Below, piece by piece: positions 52,749-63,604 of a stretch of 64,000 bases of DNA. Source of the stretch: Halomonas cupida (GTDB taxonomy: Bacteria > Pseudomonadota > Gammaproteobacteria > Pseudomonadales > Halomonadaceae); contig NZ_FRCA01000010.1 in the NCBI RefSeq assembly GCF_900142755.1, positions 166,809-230,808 of the forward strand, read 5' to 3'. The position numbers and the translations under genes were made by a program. Below the pieces are notes generated by a model. That model searched no databases and was not told the DNA's origin. It was given only the letters and a program-made list of their open reading frames with translations. Position 1 is the first letter of the stretch. Each line of letters opens with the position of its first letter.

Positions 52749-55337
52749 ATGCGTTTCGACAAGTTCACTGCCCGATTGCAGAACGCTGTGGCAGATGCGC
52801 AGTCCCTGGCGGTAGGTCATGGGCACAATCAGCTCGAGCCGGTGCACTTGATGCTGGCGCTGCTGGATTCCCGCGATACGGGTGTCAAGGCTCTGGTCCA
52901 GAAGGCCGGTGGCGATGCCAATCGTCTGCGTGACACCCTGGTGGGACAGATTGAGGACCTGCCTAAGGTCGGTCAATTCGATGGCGAAGTTCAGCCGTCA
53001 CGAGAATTGATCAAACTGTTCAACCTCACCGATGCCGAAGCCCAGAAGCGTGGCGATCAGTACATCGCCAGTGAGCTGGTCCTGCTCGCGGCGATCGGCA
53101 TGAAGCATCCTGTGTCCCGTGCCCTGAGTGAGGCTGGGCTGACCCGCAAGACGCTGGAGACCACCATCGATAGCGTGCGCGGAGGACAGAGCATCGATGA
53201 TGCCAATGCCGAGGACAAGCGCGAGGCATTGGAAAAGTACACCATGGATCTGACCCAGCGTGCCGCTGATGGCAAGCTCGACCCGGTGATCGGGCGTGAT
53301 GACGAGATCCGGCGCACCATTCAGGTGCTGCAGCGTCGCACCAAGAACAATCCGGTGTTGATCGGCGAGCCCGGTGTCGGCAAGACGGCCATTGTCGAGG
53401 GGCTCGCCAGCCGTATCATCAATGGTGAGGTGCCGGAAGGGCTCAAGGATAAGCGCGTCCTGTCACTGGACATGGGCTCTCTGCTGGCTGGTGCCAAGTT
53501 CCGCGGTGAGTTCGAGGAGCGCCTCAAGTCGGTGCTCAATGAACTGTCTCAGGAAGAGGGACGGGTAATCCTGTTCATCGACGAGTTGCACACCATGGTT
53601 GGCGCCGGCAAGGCAGAAGGGGCCATGGATGCGGGCAACATGCTCAAGCCTGCGCTGGCGCGTGGCGAATTGCACTGTGTCGGCGCAACGACGTTGAATG
53701 AGTATCGCCAGTATATCGAGAAGGATGCAGCTCTGGAGCGCCGCTTCCAGAAGGTGGTGGTCGATGAGCCCAGTGAAGAGGACACCGTGGCCATTCTGCG
53801 TGGCCTCAAGGAGCGCTATGAGGTGCACCATGGTGTTGATATCACCGATGGCGCCATCATCGCCGCGGCCAAACTCTCGACCCGCTACATCACCGATCGC
53901 CAGTTGCCGGACAAGGCCATTGATCTGATTGATGAGGCCTCGTCGCGCATCCGTATGGAGCTGGACTCCAAGCCGGAAGAAATGGATCGCCTCGATCGTC
54001 GTCTGATTCAGCTCAAGATGGAGCGCGAGCACCTCAAGAAGGAAACCGATGAGGCCTCACGCAAACGCCTGGAAACTCTGGAAGAGCAGATCAGCGATCT
54101 GGAACGTGAGTATGCCGACCTGGACGAGATATGGAAGGCGGAGAAGGCCAGTATCCAGGGGGCCGCTCAGTTCAAGGATGAGTTGGACCGCGCGCGCATC
54201 GACCTGGAACAGGCGCGTCGCCAGGGCGACCTCGGGCGTATGTCCGAGCTGCAGTATGGCGTGATCCCGGAGTTGGAACGCAAGATTGCCGAGAGCACCG
54301 AGGCCGAAGCGGAAACCTCGACAGAGCCCCATCGCCTGTTGCGTTCCAACGTCACTGAGGAGGAGATCGCAGAGGTTGTATCGCGCTGGACCGGGATTCC
54401 GGTGGCGAAGATGCTGGAAGGAGAGCGTGACAAACTGCTGCGGATGGAAGAGGCGCTGCATGAGCGAGTCATCGGACAGGATGAGGCGGTCAATGCGGTG
54501 GCCAACGCAGTACGCCGTTCGCGAGCCGGTCTGGCCGATCCCAATCGTCCCAACGGCTCTTTCCTGTTCCTCGGTCCAACTGGCGTTGGCAAGACCGAAC
54601 TCTGCAAGTCGCTGGCCAACTTCCTGTTCGATACCGAGGAAGCCATGGTGCGTATCGACATGTCGGAATTCATGGAGAAGCACTCCGTGGCCCGGCTGAT
54701 CGGTGCACCTCCCGGCTATGTCGGATATGAGGAGGGTGGCTATCTGACCGAGGCAGTGCGCCGCAAGCCCTATTCCGTGCTGTTGCTCGATGAGGTAGAG
54801 AAGGCGCATCCGGATGTCTTCAATATCCTGCTGCAGGTACTGGAAGACGGTCGCTTGACGGATGGGCAGGGGCGTACGGTGGATTTCCGCAACACCGTGA
54901 TCGTCATGACCTCGAATCTCGGTTCGGACATCATCCAGCAGTATGGTGGCGACCAGGCGGACTACGAGTCGATGAAGCAGACCGTCATGGAAGTTGTCGG
55001 AACGCATTTTCGACCGGAGTTGATCAACCGCATCGATGAGGTCGTGGTGTTCCATGCCCTGGGGCAGGAGCAGATCCAGGCCATCGCCGCCATCCAGATC
55101 GAGCGTCTACGCGCGCGTCTGGCCGAGCACGACCTGGGGCTCAAGCTGACCGATGAGGCCATGGCGCAACTGGCCGTGGTGGGCTTTGATCCGGTCTATG
55201 GCGCACGTCCCTTGAAGCGCGCCATCCAGAGCCGGCTGGAAAATCCGCTGGCCCAGGACCTGCTGTCCGGCAAGTTCAAGGCTGGCGATACCATCATGGT
55301 AGATGCCGATGACAGCCGACTGGTGATCAAGCACTGA
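52749..55337 (+). CDS. clpB: Chaperone protein ClpB (disaggregase)
   Basis: The 862-residue AAA+ disaggregase has the N-domain ([20 protein letters not shown]), NBD1 with Walker [11 protein letters not shown], a coiled-coil middle domain (about residues 400-525) and NBD2 with Walker [11 protein letters not shown] and [16 protein letters not shown]. It works with DnaK to dissolve aggregates. The ATG at 52749 with AAGGAGAT gives the family start; the longer frame reads back through the promoter. A sigma32-type promoter lies just upstream. Confidence 0.98.
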   Translation: MRFDKFTARLQNAVADAQSLAVGHGHNQLEPVHLMLALLDSRDTGVKALVQKAGGDANRLRDTLVGQIEDLPKVGQFDGEVQPSRELIKLFNLTDAEAQKRGDQYIASELVLLAAIGMKHPVSRALSEAGLTRKTLETTIDSVRGGQSIDDANAEDKREALEKYTMDLTQRAADGKLDPVIGRDDEIRRTIQVLQRRTKNNPVLIGEPGVGKTAIVEGLASRIINGEVPEGLKDKRVLSLDMGSLLAGAKFRGEFEERLKSVLNELSQEEGRVILFIDELHTMVGAGKAEGAMDAGNMLKPALARGELHCVGATTLNEYRQYIEKDAALERRFQKVVVDEPSEEDTVAILRGLKERYEVHHGVDITDGAIIAAAKLSTRYITDRQLPDKAIDLIDEASSRIRMELDSKPEEMDRLDRRLIQLKMEREHLKKETDEASRKRLETLEEQISDLEREYADLDEIWKAEKASIQGAAQFKDELDRARIDLEQARRQGDLGRMSELQYGVIPELERKIAESTEAEAETSTEPHRLLRSNVTEEEIAEVVSRWTGIPVAKMLEGERDKLLRMEEALHERVIGQDEAVNAVANAVRRSRAGLADPNRPNGSFLFLGPTGVGKTELCKSLANFLFDTEEAMVRIDMSEFMEKHSVARLIGAPPGYVGYEEGGYLTEAVRRKPYSVLLLDEVEKAHPDVFNILLQVLEDGRLTDGQGRTVDFRNTVIVMTSNLGSDIIQQYGGDQADYESMKQTVMEVVGTHFRPELINRIDEVVVFHALGQEQIQAIAAIQIERLRARLAEHDLGLKLTDEAMAQLAVVGFDPVYGARPLKRAIQSRLENPLAQDLLSGKFKAGDTIMVDADDSRLVIKH

Positions 55338-55419
55338 GCGACTGCTCTACGCGGTAGTGGGTAGTTGATGGTGGGTAGATGATGGTTGGTACTTGATAAT
55401 TGGGGTATGCCAGTGAAAT

Positions 55420-55451
55420 GAGCGCCCCCCGGAAGTGTCCGGGGGGCGCTC
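55420..55451. terminator. GC-rich hairpin after clpB
   Basis: The perfect 13-bp stem GAGCGCCCCCCGG/CCGGGGGGCGCTC has a six-base loop but no T-run, so it may act as an RNA-stabilising 3' end or weak terminator of clpB. Imperfect ggtagttgatggt-like repeats lie between the clpB stop and this hairpin. Confidence 0.6.
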
Positions 55452-55519
55452 TGTCTATTGCCTCCGCTGGCGTAAAGCCTGACGCCAACAGAGCGGCCTG
55501 CGAGATTGGCCGCACCCGC

Positions 55520-55592
55520 TATACTGGAGGCTACAGGTTGTGTCCTGTACCCCCCTTGCCCGCAGGGTTCCCCAACCCTGCGGGCTTTTTAC
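55520..55592 (+). ncRNA. Candidate small RNA ending in a strong terminator
   Basis: A TATACT -10-like box at 55520-55525 is followed by a first hairpin (TACAGG/CCTGTA, 55532-55549), a C-run and a strong terminator (GCCCGCAGGGTT/AACCCTGCGGGC, then TTTTT, 55558-55590). The predicted RNA is about 60 nt and has no ORF. No good -35 is seen, so it could equally be only the terminator region of clpB. Confidence 0.35.
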
Positions 55593-55613
55593 TGCTCGTC
55601 CAGATGAGTTTTT

Positions 55614-56993
55614 TCAGGCTTGGGCGCGGGCGCCGGAGAGGTGGACTCTACGCAGTTTGACGTTGTCGCCGACCAGATGCTTCTGCAATTCCTCGAGCGA
55701 GACATTGCGCGTCTCGGGCATCAGGAAGAGTACGAAGATCAGTTGCAGCAACATCATGACGGCGAAGAAGGCGAACACCGGGCCACCGCTGAAGGTACCC
55801 AGTACCCAGGGCATGACCAGGGTGATCAGCGCCGCGAAGACCCAGTGGATGGAGCTGCCGAAGGACTGGCCGCGAGCACGCACATGGTTGGGGAATACCT
55901 CGGCAATGAATACCCAGATTACCGCGCCCTGACTGATGGCGTGGGAGGCAATGAACAGCGCCAGCAGCAGCGGCACCTCGATGCCGCCCAGCGCATCGGT
56001 GAAGAAAGCTCGTGAGATCAGCACCAGTGACAGCAGATAGCCTGCCGAGCCGATGAACAGCAACGTGCGTCGTCCGAACCGGTCTATCAACGACATGCCG
56101 ATCATGGTGAACACCAGGTTGACCAGACCGATACCGGCGGTGGACAGCAGGGCCACCTGGCTGCCGAGTTGGGCGGCTTCCAGCACCCGTGGCGCGTAGT
56201 AGATGATGAAGTTGATCCCCGACAGTTGATTGAAGAAGGCGACCAGAAAGGCGAGCAGGATCGGCAGTCGATAGCGGCGAGAAAAGAAGCGTGCATTGGC
56301 GGAACGTTCCTCGTTCTCGGCGGTACGCATGGTGGCGATTTCTGCATCGACATCGACGTTCGGGTTGATCATGCGCAGCACTCGGCTGGCTTCTTCGACA
56401 TCATTGCGCTTGAGAATCAGCCAGCGTGGGCTGCGTGGTACCCGGGTGATCATCACGGTGTAGATCAGAGCCGGAATGGCCTCGATACCCAGCATCCAGC
56501 GCCAGGCAATGCCGCTCTCCATCAGGCTGCCGATGAGGTAGTTGGAGACGAACGCCATGAGGATGCCGAAAACGATATTGAACTGGTACAGGGCGACCAG
56601 CACACCGCGATAGCGAGGCGGAGCGATCTCGGAAATGTAGATCGGAGCGGCAACCGAGGAGACACCCACGCCAATGCCGCCGATCAGGCGGAAGAAGGCA
56701 AAGGTCCAGGGGTCGGTGGCCACGGCTGAGCCGATGGCAGATACCAGATACAGAATGCCGATCAGCAGCAGGGTGGTACGTCGACCGAGGTGGTCGGTGG
56801 GCCAGTTGCCGAAGATGGCGCCGAGCACGGTGCCCCACAGTGCCATCGACATGACCAGCAGGCCGTGGTGCAGGTCACTGAGACCCCAGAGTGTCTGAAT
56901 GGGCTTGTCGGCCCCGGAAATCACCGCAGTATCAAAGCCGAACAGAAAACCGGCCAGCGCCACGGTGATGGACCATTGCACGATGCGTGACAT
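55614..56993 (-). CDS. MFS sugar:H+ symporter
   Basis: The 459-residue transporter has 12 predicted helices and sugar-porter signatures: GFDTAVISGA in helix 1, DHLGRRTTLL, R-x-G-G-I-GVG in helix 4, PIYISEIAPPRYRG, the loop-12 PETRNVSLEEL motif and QLSGINFIIYYAPRV. This is the XylE/GalP/AraE family, so it probably imports a hexose or pentose; the sugar cannot be told. The ATG at 56993 has AGGAAAG upstream. No catabolic genes accompany it, but two LacI-type operators lie upstream. Confidence 0.93.
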   Translation of the reverse strand: MSRIVQWSITVALAGFLFGFDTAVISGADKPIQTLWGLSDLHHGLLVMSMALWGTVLGAIFGNWPTDHLGRRTTLLLIGILYLVSAIGSAVATDPWTFAFFRLIGGIGVGVSSVAAPIYISEIAPPRYRGVLVALYQFNIVFGILMAFVSNYLIGSLMESGIAWRWMLGIEAIPALIYTVMITRVPRSPRWLILKRNDVEEASRVLRMINPNVDVDAEIATMRTAENEERSANARFFSRRYRLPILLAFLVAFFNQLSGINFIIYYAPRVLEAAQLGSQVALLSTAGIGLVNLVFTMIGMSLIDRFGRRTLLFIGSAGYLLSLVLISRAFFTDALGGIEVPLLLALFIASHAISQGAVIWVFIAEVFPNHVRARGQSFGSSIHWVFAALITLVMPWVLGTFSGGPVFAFFAVMMLLQLIFVLFLMPETRNVSLEELQKHLVGDNVKLRRVHLSGARAQA

Positions 56994-57051
56994 GGATCTT
57001 TCCTCACTGCTGCTTGTTGCTGTTGTGGGTCGGGGTGGAGTCTTTCTGATC

Positions 57052-57069
57052 AAGTGAATCGATTCACTT
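57052..57069. promoter_or_regulatory. LacI-family operator, perfect palindrome
   Basis: AAGTGAATCGATTCACTT is an 18-bp perfect inverted repeat with the central CG typical of LacI/GalR operators. It lies 59 bases upstream of the transporter start. The core TGAATCGATTCA also fits Cra/FruR-type sites. Confidence 0.75.
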
Positions 57070-57138
57070 ATCCGGCGACTGATTTCGAAGCAGGGCCGAA
57101 AGAATTATCAGAGGGACGTTCTTCGATAAGGCCAGTCA

Positions 57139-57156
57139 GGTGAATCGTGTCACTTG
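57139..57156. promoter_or_regulatory. Second LacI-type operator, imperfect
   Basis: AGGTGAATCGTGTCACTT matches the first operator at 15 of 18 positions. The centres are 87 bases apart, close to eight helical turns, which would allow looping. Confidence 0.6.
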
Positions 57157-57635
57157 CGGTATTACAGCAGTTGGATGGACAGGATGCGACTTTTCCGACT
57201 TAGACATTGGTCGAGTTTCAGGGGGAGGCATGAGTGGGTTCGTGTTCCTGAGGTGACGAATGAGGTGAAGAAAAAGATGCCTGAAGACAGGCCAGGTGAG
57301 TCACGGCGGTTGACAGTATCGGGATGCTATTGGAATCTTGACGGTTCCTGACTGCGGGCGCGGCATCGAAGGGTAACCCCCAATCGCCGCGTGAAGGGTA
57401 GGCCAGATTGGCCTCTACCCGCCGAAGGACTTCCAGTGTTCGGGTCAACCGCCCGACCTGGCCAACGCCCCGACGCGGTGACCCGCCGTGATGAGAGTGC
57501 AGGCCCGAACCGGGCCGACGGACGCCAGGGTTTGGCATTCAGGTGCCGGAGAGCCGGCAGCAGCATACCGCTGCACTCGACTTCGTGTTCCGATGAGCAC
57601 GAATCGCACTCGAGACCTCCAGGGGAGATACATCT
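57157..57635 (+). promoter_or_regulatory. Long structured leader of ilvIH
   Basis: No convincing gene lies in these 479 bases. TTGACA at 57309-57314 may be a -35 element, but the -10 is weak. From about 57380 to 57560 the plus strand holds several strong inverted repeats, including GGGTAGGCC-agatt-GGCCTCTACCC and GGCCCG-aac-CGGGCC, and GCCGG-aga-GCCGGC. This suggests a structured 5' leader of about 300 nt controlling acetolactate synthase. Conserved leaders of unknown mechanism are known upstream of ilvB in some marine gammaproteobacteria (ilvB-OMG); whether this is one needs a covariance search. Confidence 0.5.
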
Positions 57636-59360
57636 GTGGAATTGCTTTCAGGCGCGGACATGATCGCCCGCTTCCTCCAGGATGAGGGCGTGGAATATAT
57701 CTACGGCTATCCGGGCGGCGCCGCACTACACATCTATGACGCCTTGTTTCGCCAGGACAAGGTCAAACACATTCTGGTGCGCCACGAACAGGCAGCGACC
57801 CATGCTGCCGATGGCTACGCACGGGCTGCAGGTAAGCCGGGCGTAGTGCTGGTCACCTCGGGGCCTGGGGCGACCAATGCGGTGACGGGGGTCGCCACCG
57901 CCTACATGGACTCGATTCCGATGGTCGTGCTGTGCGGCCAGGTCATGAGTCATCTGATCGGCGATGATGCCTTTCAGGAAACCGATATTGTCGGGGTCAC
58001 TCGTCCGATCGTGAAGCACAGCTTCTCGATCAGGCATCCCAGCGAAATTCCCGAAACGCTGAAGAAGGCCTTCTATCTGGCCGCAACTGGTCGTCCCGGT
58101 CCGGTGGTGGTGGATATTCCCAAGGATATGACATCGCCCACCGAGCGCTACGAATACGTCTACCCGAAAAAGGTCAAGATTCGTTCGTACAATCCGGTGA
58201 CGCGCGGCCATACCGGACAGATCAAGAAGGCCGTCGAGCTGATGCTCAAGGCACGTCGCCCGGTGTTCTACACCGGTGGTGGTGTCGTGACTGGCCAGGC
58301 CAGTGAAGGACTGACCGATCTGGTCAAGCAGTTGGGCTTCCCGATCACCACCACGCTGATGGGTATCGGCGCCTTCCCGCAGAGCGACAACCAGTGTCTC
58401 GGTTGGCTGGGCATGCATGGCTCCTATGAGTCGAACATGGCCATGCACCATGCGGATCTGGTGATTGCCATCGGCGCACGTTTCGATGACCGGGTGACCA
58501 ACAACACCTCGAAGTTCTGTCCGACGGCCAAGATCATCCATGTCGATGTCGATCCCAGCTCGATCTCCAAGACCGTGCGTGCCGATGTCCCCATCGTGGG
58601 GCCGGCGGCAAGCGTGATCAACGAGATGATCAGTCTGGTCCAGGGGCAGTCGTTGGCCAACCCCGAGTCGCTGAGTGACTGGTGGAAGAGCATCGAAGGC
58701 TGGCGCGAGGAGCGTCGCGGCAAGCTCTATGAGCCGTCGAAGTCGGGTGAGGTGCTCAAGCCTCAGGAAGTCATCGAGGCCGTCTGCCGTGTGACCCGCG
58801 GCGAGGCCTATGTGACCACCGACGTTGGTCAGCACCAGATGTTCGCTGCGCAGTACTACAAGTTCGACAAGCCCAATCGTCTGATCACCTCCGGTGGTCT
58901 GGGCACCATGGGCTTCGGCTTCCCGGCGGCAATGGGCATCAAGCAGAACTTTCCGGATGAGGAAGTGGTGTGCTTCACTGGTGAAGGCAGCTTCCAGATG
59001 ATGATGCAGGAGCTCTCCACCTGTAAGCAGTTCGGTGGCGGCGTCAAGATCATCAACCTGAACAACGCTTCACTGGGTATGGTTCGTCAGTGGCAGGACC
59101 TCAACTACAAGTCACGTCATGCGCACTCCTACATGGAGTCGCTGCCGGACTTCCAGAAGTTGATCGAGTCCTATGGGTTCACGGCACTCAAGGTCGAGGG
59201 GCACGAGCAACTGGAGGCGGCGCTGGAACGCACCTTCGCCGACACCAACGAGCTGGTGTTCCTTGATGTGATGGTGGATCCCCACGAGCACGTCTACCCG
59301 ATGCAGGTGCCTCTCGGCTCCATGCGTGACATGCTGCTTTCCAAGACGGAGCGGACCTGA
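57636..59360 (+). CDS. ilvI: Acetolactate synthase large subunit
   Basis: The 574-residue ThDP enzyme makes acetolactate and acetohydroxybutyrate, first shared step of Val, Leu and Ile synthesis. It shows the catalytic Glu region (VRHEQAATHAADGYARA), the FAD/central domain with GIGAFPQSDNQCLGWLGMHG, and the ThDP motif GEGSFQMMMQELSTCKQFG ... NN. The start is GTG with AGGGGAG upstream. Its stop overlaps ilvH (TGATG), so both subunits are co-translated. Confidence 0.97.
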   Translation: MELLSGADMIARFLQDEGVEYIYGYPGGAALHIYDALFRQDKVKHILVRHEQAATHAADGYARAAGKPGVVLVTSGPGATNAVTGVATAYMDSIPMVVLCGQVMSHLIGDDAFQETDIVGVTRPIVKHSFSIRHPSEIPETLKKAFYLAATGRPGPVVVDIPKDMTSPTERYEYVYPKKVKIRSYNPVTRGHTGQIKKAVELMLKARRPVFYTGGGVVTGQASEGLTDLVKQLGFPITTTLMGIGAFPQSDNQCLGWLGMHGSYESNMAMHHADLVIAIGARFDDRVTNNTSKFCPTAKIIHVDVDPSSISKTVRADVPIVGPAASVINEMISLVQGQSLANPESLSDWWKSIEGWREERRGKLYEPSKSGEVLKPQEVIEAVCRVTRGEAYVTTDVGQHQMFAAQYYKFDKPNRLITSGGLGTMGFGFPAAMGIKQNFPDEEVVCFTGEGSFQMMMQELSTCKQFGGGVKIINLNNASLGMVRQWQDLNYKSRHAHSYMESLPDFQKLIESYGFTALKVEGHEQLEAALERTFADTNELVFLDVMVDPHEHVYPMQVPLGSMRDMLLSKTERT

Positions 59361-59851
59361 TGCGACATATCATCTCGATTCTGATGGAAAACGAACCGGG
59401 TGCACTGTCGCGTGTGGTGGGCCTGTTCTCTCAGCGCAACTTCAACATCGAAACGCTGAACGTTGCGCCGACCGATGACCCGACGCTGTCCCGACTGACC
59501 GTCACCACCATCGGCGACGATCGTGTGATCGAACAGATCACCAAGCATCTCAACAAGCTGATCGATGTGGTCAAGTTGGTGGATCTGACCGAAGGCAATC
59601 ACATCGAGCGCGAGCTGATGCTGGTCAAGGTCAAGGCACTGGGAGCGGCGCGGGATGAGGTAAAGCGCACGGTGGATATCTTCCGCGCGCAGATCGTCGA
59701 CGTGACGCCGAGCCTGTACACCGTGCAGATCACCGGCGATGCCAGCAAGCTTGATGCCTTCCTTCAGGCGATGAGTCCGGTGGGCGTGCTGGAAGTGGCG
59801 CGTACCGGTGTCTCTGGTATCGCTCGCGGTGACAAGGTACTGAGCCTTTAG
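59360..59851 (+). CDS. ilvH: Acetolactate synthase small (regulatory) subunit
   Basis: The 163-residue subunit has an N-terminal ACT domain (RHIISILMENEPGALSRVVG) and the C-terminal ALS_ss domain (ELMLVKVKALGAARDEVKRT). It activates IlvI and mediates valine feedback inhibition. It overlaps the ilvI stop and is followed by a terminator at 59953. Confidence 0.97.
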   Translation: MRHIISILMENEPGALSRVVGLFSQRNFNIETLNVAPTDDPTLSRLTVTTIGDDRVIEQITKHLNKLIDVVKLVDLTEGNHIERELMLVKVKALGAARDEVKRTVDIFRAQIVDVTPSLYTVQITGDASKLDAFLQAMSPVGVLEVARTGVSGIARGDKVLSL

Positions 59852-59952
59852 CCACTGCGTGGCTAAAGGAGCTATAAGCTATAAGCTGTAAGTTGGCGAA
59901 GTTCGTTTCCAGCGAACGCTTGCCCCTTCCCATGAAGCGCAAGTGTGAAGAG

Positions 59953-59985
59953 AACCCGTTGAGGCAGCGCCTCAGCGGGTTTTTT
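59953..59985 (+). terminator. Terminator of ilvIH
   Basis: The stem AACCCG-t-TGAGG/CCTCA-g-CGGGTT is followed by TTTTTTG. It lies about 100 bases after ilvH. Confidence 0.85.
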
Positions 59986-59992
59986 GTGTTCT

Positions 59993-60059
<67 letters not shown>

Positions 60060-60062
60060 CTA

Positions 60063-60950
60063 TCAACGCTCTTCCACTTCCTGCCACAGGGCGTTGAGCA
60101 GCGGGCTTTTCAAGCGCCGGTTGAGTACGCATAGACCCACGTCGTAATAGGGCAATTCGGGCTTGACCGGCAGCACCCGAACGCTCTCCCTCAATGGGCT
60201 GGCATCCAGCACGATGCGGGGCACGATACCAATCCCGAATCCCAGGCCGACCATGCTGACGATGGCTTCGTGGCCGGCGACCTGGGCGTAGATGGTTGGG
60301 GTGATACCCAACGCCTTGAACCAGGTGTTGGCCAGGTCACGTGAGAGACCCGACTCCGAGAGGATCATCGGCACTTCACGCCATTGGTCCTGCATCGGCG
60401 ACTGTGGTGTGGAGGGTATCCAGCTGTGTTCGGTGTGCGGCGCGATGAACACCAGCGCGGATCGAGTCAGTGACTTGAAGGCCAGGCCTTCCGGTAATTG
60501 TCGCGGCCTGGAGGTGATCGCCATGTCCTCGTCACCGGCCAGCACGCGCTGCATGGCACGGGCGGGATCGCCGGTATGCAGCTTCAGCTCGATGCCCGGG
60601 TGACGGTGACGGAAGTCGCTCAGCAGGCTGTAGAGGAAACTGTAGCTGGCGGTTACCGAGCAGTAGATGCTGATTTCACCGCTCAGCCGTTGAGCATCAC
60701 TCTGCATGGAGAGACGGATGCTTTCCCACTGTTCCAGGGCATCCCGGGCATAGTGTTGAAAGCGCTTGCCCTGGGGCGTCAGCAGCACGTGTCGGTTGTC
60801 ACGATCAAACAGGGCTACGCCGAGCTGCTCCTCGAGTTGACGAATCGCACGGCTGAGTGTCGAGGCGCTGACATGGCAGGCCTCGCTGGCACGTCCGAAG
60901 TGCAGGGTGTCAGCCAGCGTCAGAAATTGCTGAAGAGGGCGGAAGTCCAT
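60063..60950 (-). CDS. ilvY: LysR-family activator IlvY
   Basis: The 295-residue regulator begins MDFRPLQQFLTLADTLHFGRAS, followed by the HTH CHVSASTLSRAIRQLEEQLG and an effector domain; this start and its position divergent from ilvC identify IlvY. In E. coli it binds acetolactate or acetohydroxybutyrate and activates ilvC. The ATG at 60950 is chosen; the upstream extension would cross the operator. The 240-base gap to ilvC contains an IlvY-type site. Confidence 0.93.
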   Translation of the reverse strand: MDFRPLQQFLTLADTLHFGRASEACHVSASTLSRAIRQLEEQLGVALFDRDNRHVLLTPQGKRFQHYARDALEQWESIRLSMQSDAQRLSGEISIYCSVTASYSFLYSLLSDFRHRHPGIELKLHTGDPARAMQRVLAGDEDMAITSRPRQLPEGLAFKSLTRSALVFIAPHTEHSWIPSTPQSPMQDQWREVPMILSESGLSRDLANTWFKALGITPTIYAQVAGHEAIVSMVGLGFGIGIVPRIVLDASPLRESVRVLPVKPELPYYDVGLCVLNRRLKSPLLNALWQEVEER

Positions 60951-60965
60951 AGTGGTATCACTGTG

Positions 60966-61011
60966 TTGCAGAAATAGAAATGTAGTATTGCAAATATAGC
61001 GTTTTACGCAA
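60966..61011. promoter_or_regulatory. IlvY-type operator region
   Basis: TTGCAA at 60988 and GCAA at 61008-61011 form an inverted pair (TTGC-N16-GCAA), and a further TTGCAG half-site lies at 60966-60971. E. coli ilvC operators contain comparable TTGC/GCAA arms. The pair is about 40 bases upstream of ilvY and 180 before ilvC. Confidence 0.6.
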
Positions 61012-61124
61012 CATGGGGGCTGGCGTAAGGTGAGGGCATTCACGAACGAAGTGGTCTCGACACAGGGACGCTCGATCGTTAGCCCAGCGCCGCATCAGAC
61101 GGCGCGGGTGGCCATCAACGCTGA

Positions 61125-62207
<1,083 letters not shown>

Positions 62208-62290
62208 TCGACCAGCCGTTTCGGTCATGTTGAAGCAGGACACTGTTGATGCAGGACGCTGACACGATCAGAGTTCGTGCAGGCAGAGAA

Positions 62291-62318
62291 GGGGGCGCGG
62301 ATATCCGCGCCCCCTTCG
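62291..62318 (+). terminator. Terminator of ilvC
   Basis: The perfect palindrome GGGGGCGCGG-atat-CCGCGCCCCC is followed by TTCGTTGT. It lies between ilvC and pssA. Confidence 0.85.
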
Positions 62319-62469
62319 TTGTATCAGTAGGTTGTGGGTATTGCTTTTGGGGGCAGGGTGTCTGTGCCGGTAATGAAGGCCGCTGAACTGTGAAACCAAC
62401 AGGCATCGTTGGCTGTCCCTGTTGTTGTGTAGAATGAAGGGTCTTATCAGCAGGCAATGGATGATTCAG

Positions 62470-63300
62470 ATGAGTGACGATGCCAATAGTCGCGACAATG
62501 AGAGCAAGGACTCTGGCGAAGAGGATCTTGCCAGTGCTTTCGTGCGTGAGTCAGAGGTGATTGAAGAAGCGGTGGAAGATGGCCGCAAGGTTCGGCGCCG
62601 TGGTATCTATCTGTTGCCCAATCTGTTTACCACTTCGGCGCTGTTTTCGGGCTTCTATGCCGTTGTCTCCGCGCTCAACGGCGATTTCACCGCGGCTTCC
62701 GTGGCGATCTTCATCGCCATGGTGCTTGATGGTCTCGATGGTCGTGTGGCGCGAATGACCAATACTCAGAGCGAGTTCGGTGCCGAGTACGACAGCCTTG
62801 CCGATATGATTTCGTTTGGCATGGCGCCGGGGCTGGTGGCATTTACCTGGATATTGCAGGACATCGGCAAGACCGGGTGGGTAGTGGCCTTCCTGTATGT
62901 GGCCTGCGCTGCATTGCGCCTCGCACGGTTCAATGTGCAGGTCGGTAGTGTCGACAAGAAGTGGTTCATCGGCTTGCCGAGCCCATCGGCGGCCGCCCTG
63001 GTGGCTGCCAGTGTATGGACCTTTCACAGTTTCGACGCCACCGAGCTGGGCTTCAAGCTCTTGATGCTGCTGGTGGTTGGAGCGGCCGGCATACTGATGG
63101 TCAGTAATATCCGTTACTACAGTTTCAAGGATGTCGACCTCAAGGGGCCGGTGCCTTTTGTGGTCCTGCTGGCGATAGTGTTGGGCTTCGTGGTGATTTC
63201 CATCGAACCTTCGGTGATGCTGTTGCTGCTGTTCGGCACCTATGTGGCTTCTGGTCCGGTGCTGGCCCTGATGCGCAAGCTACGGCCGAATCACTCCTGA
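62470..63300 (+). CDS. pssA: CDP-diacylglycerol--serine O-phosphatidyltransferase
   Basis: The 276-residue membrane enzyme makes phosphatidylserine, precursor of phosphatidylethanolamine. It has the CDP-alcohol phosphatidyltransferase motif DGLDGRVARMTNTQSEFG followed by D-x3-D in YDSLADMI. About eight hydrophobic segments follow an acidic N-terminal tail of about 45 residues. It is the Bacillus-type (type II) PssA, common in Pseudomonas and relatives, not the soluble E. coli enzyme. An ATG three codons earlier (62461) is an alternative start. In several gammaproteobacteria pssA also follows ilvC. Confidence 0.96.
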   Translation: MSDDANSRDNESKDSGEEDLASAFVRESEVIEEAVEDGRKVRRRGIYLLPNLFTTSALFSGFYAVVSALNGDFTAASVAIFIAMVLDGLDGRVARMTNTQSEFGAEYDSLADMISFGMAPGLVAFTWILQDIGKTGWVVAFLYVACAALRLARFNVQVGSVDKKWFIGLPSPSAAALVAASVWTFHSFDATELGFKLLMLLVVGAAGILMVSNIRYYSFKDVDLKGPVPFVVLLAIVLGFVVISIEPSVMLLLLFGTYVASGPVLALMRKLRPNHS

Positions 63301-63323
63301 GCTGCTACACTGCAGTAATGATC

Positions 63324-63346
63324 GACGCCCGCTTCAAGCGGGCGTT
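63324..63346 (+). terminator. Terminator of pssA
   Basis: The stem ACGCCCGCTT/AAGCGGGCGT has a one-to-two-base loop, followed by a poor T-run (TGTGG). It separates pssA from the rrn promoter region. Positions 63364-63385 hold a small GAGCTACGAGC direct repeat. Confidence 0.7.
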
Positions 63347-63576
63347 GTGGTCTCTGGAGTAAAGTGGGCTACGAGCTACGAGCCGACGTCTGGCACTATA
63401 CGGCTCGGTGCTCGCGACTCGTCGCTCGAGGCTTTCGGAAGTTTCCGAAAAAACCGCTTGCAGGGTGCCTTCTAAATCCGTAAAGTACGCATCCGCTGCT
63501 GGCGACGAGCAAACGTCGCAAGCGGTGAAAGGTGGTAGAAGTGGTTGATTTGAAAGTGTTTCTTGAGAATCGCCGC

Positions 63577-63604
63577 TTGACATTCTCGCCGGATTCGGTA
63601 GAAT
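63577..63604 (+). promoter_or_regulatory. rrn promoter P1
   Basis: TTGACA, a 16-base spacer and TAGAAT, followed by a GC-rich discriminator (GCACCGCC). Suboptimal 16-bp spacing with a GC-rich start region is typical of stringently controlled rRNA promoters. Confidence 0.85.

Noticed and set aside
57230..57256. 8-codon frame MSGFVFLR before ilvI, considered as attenuator leader peptide
   Set aside because: Only Val and Leu singly, ribosome site too close, and it lies upstream of the likely promoter.
57154..57351. 65-codon frame upstream of ilvI
   Set aside because: No ribosome site, no recognisable domain, and it covers the operator and promoter region.
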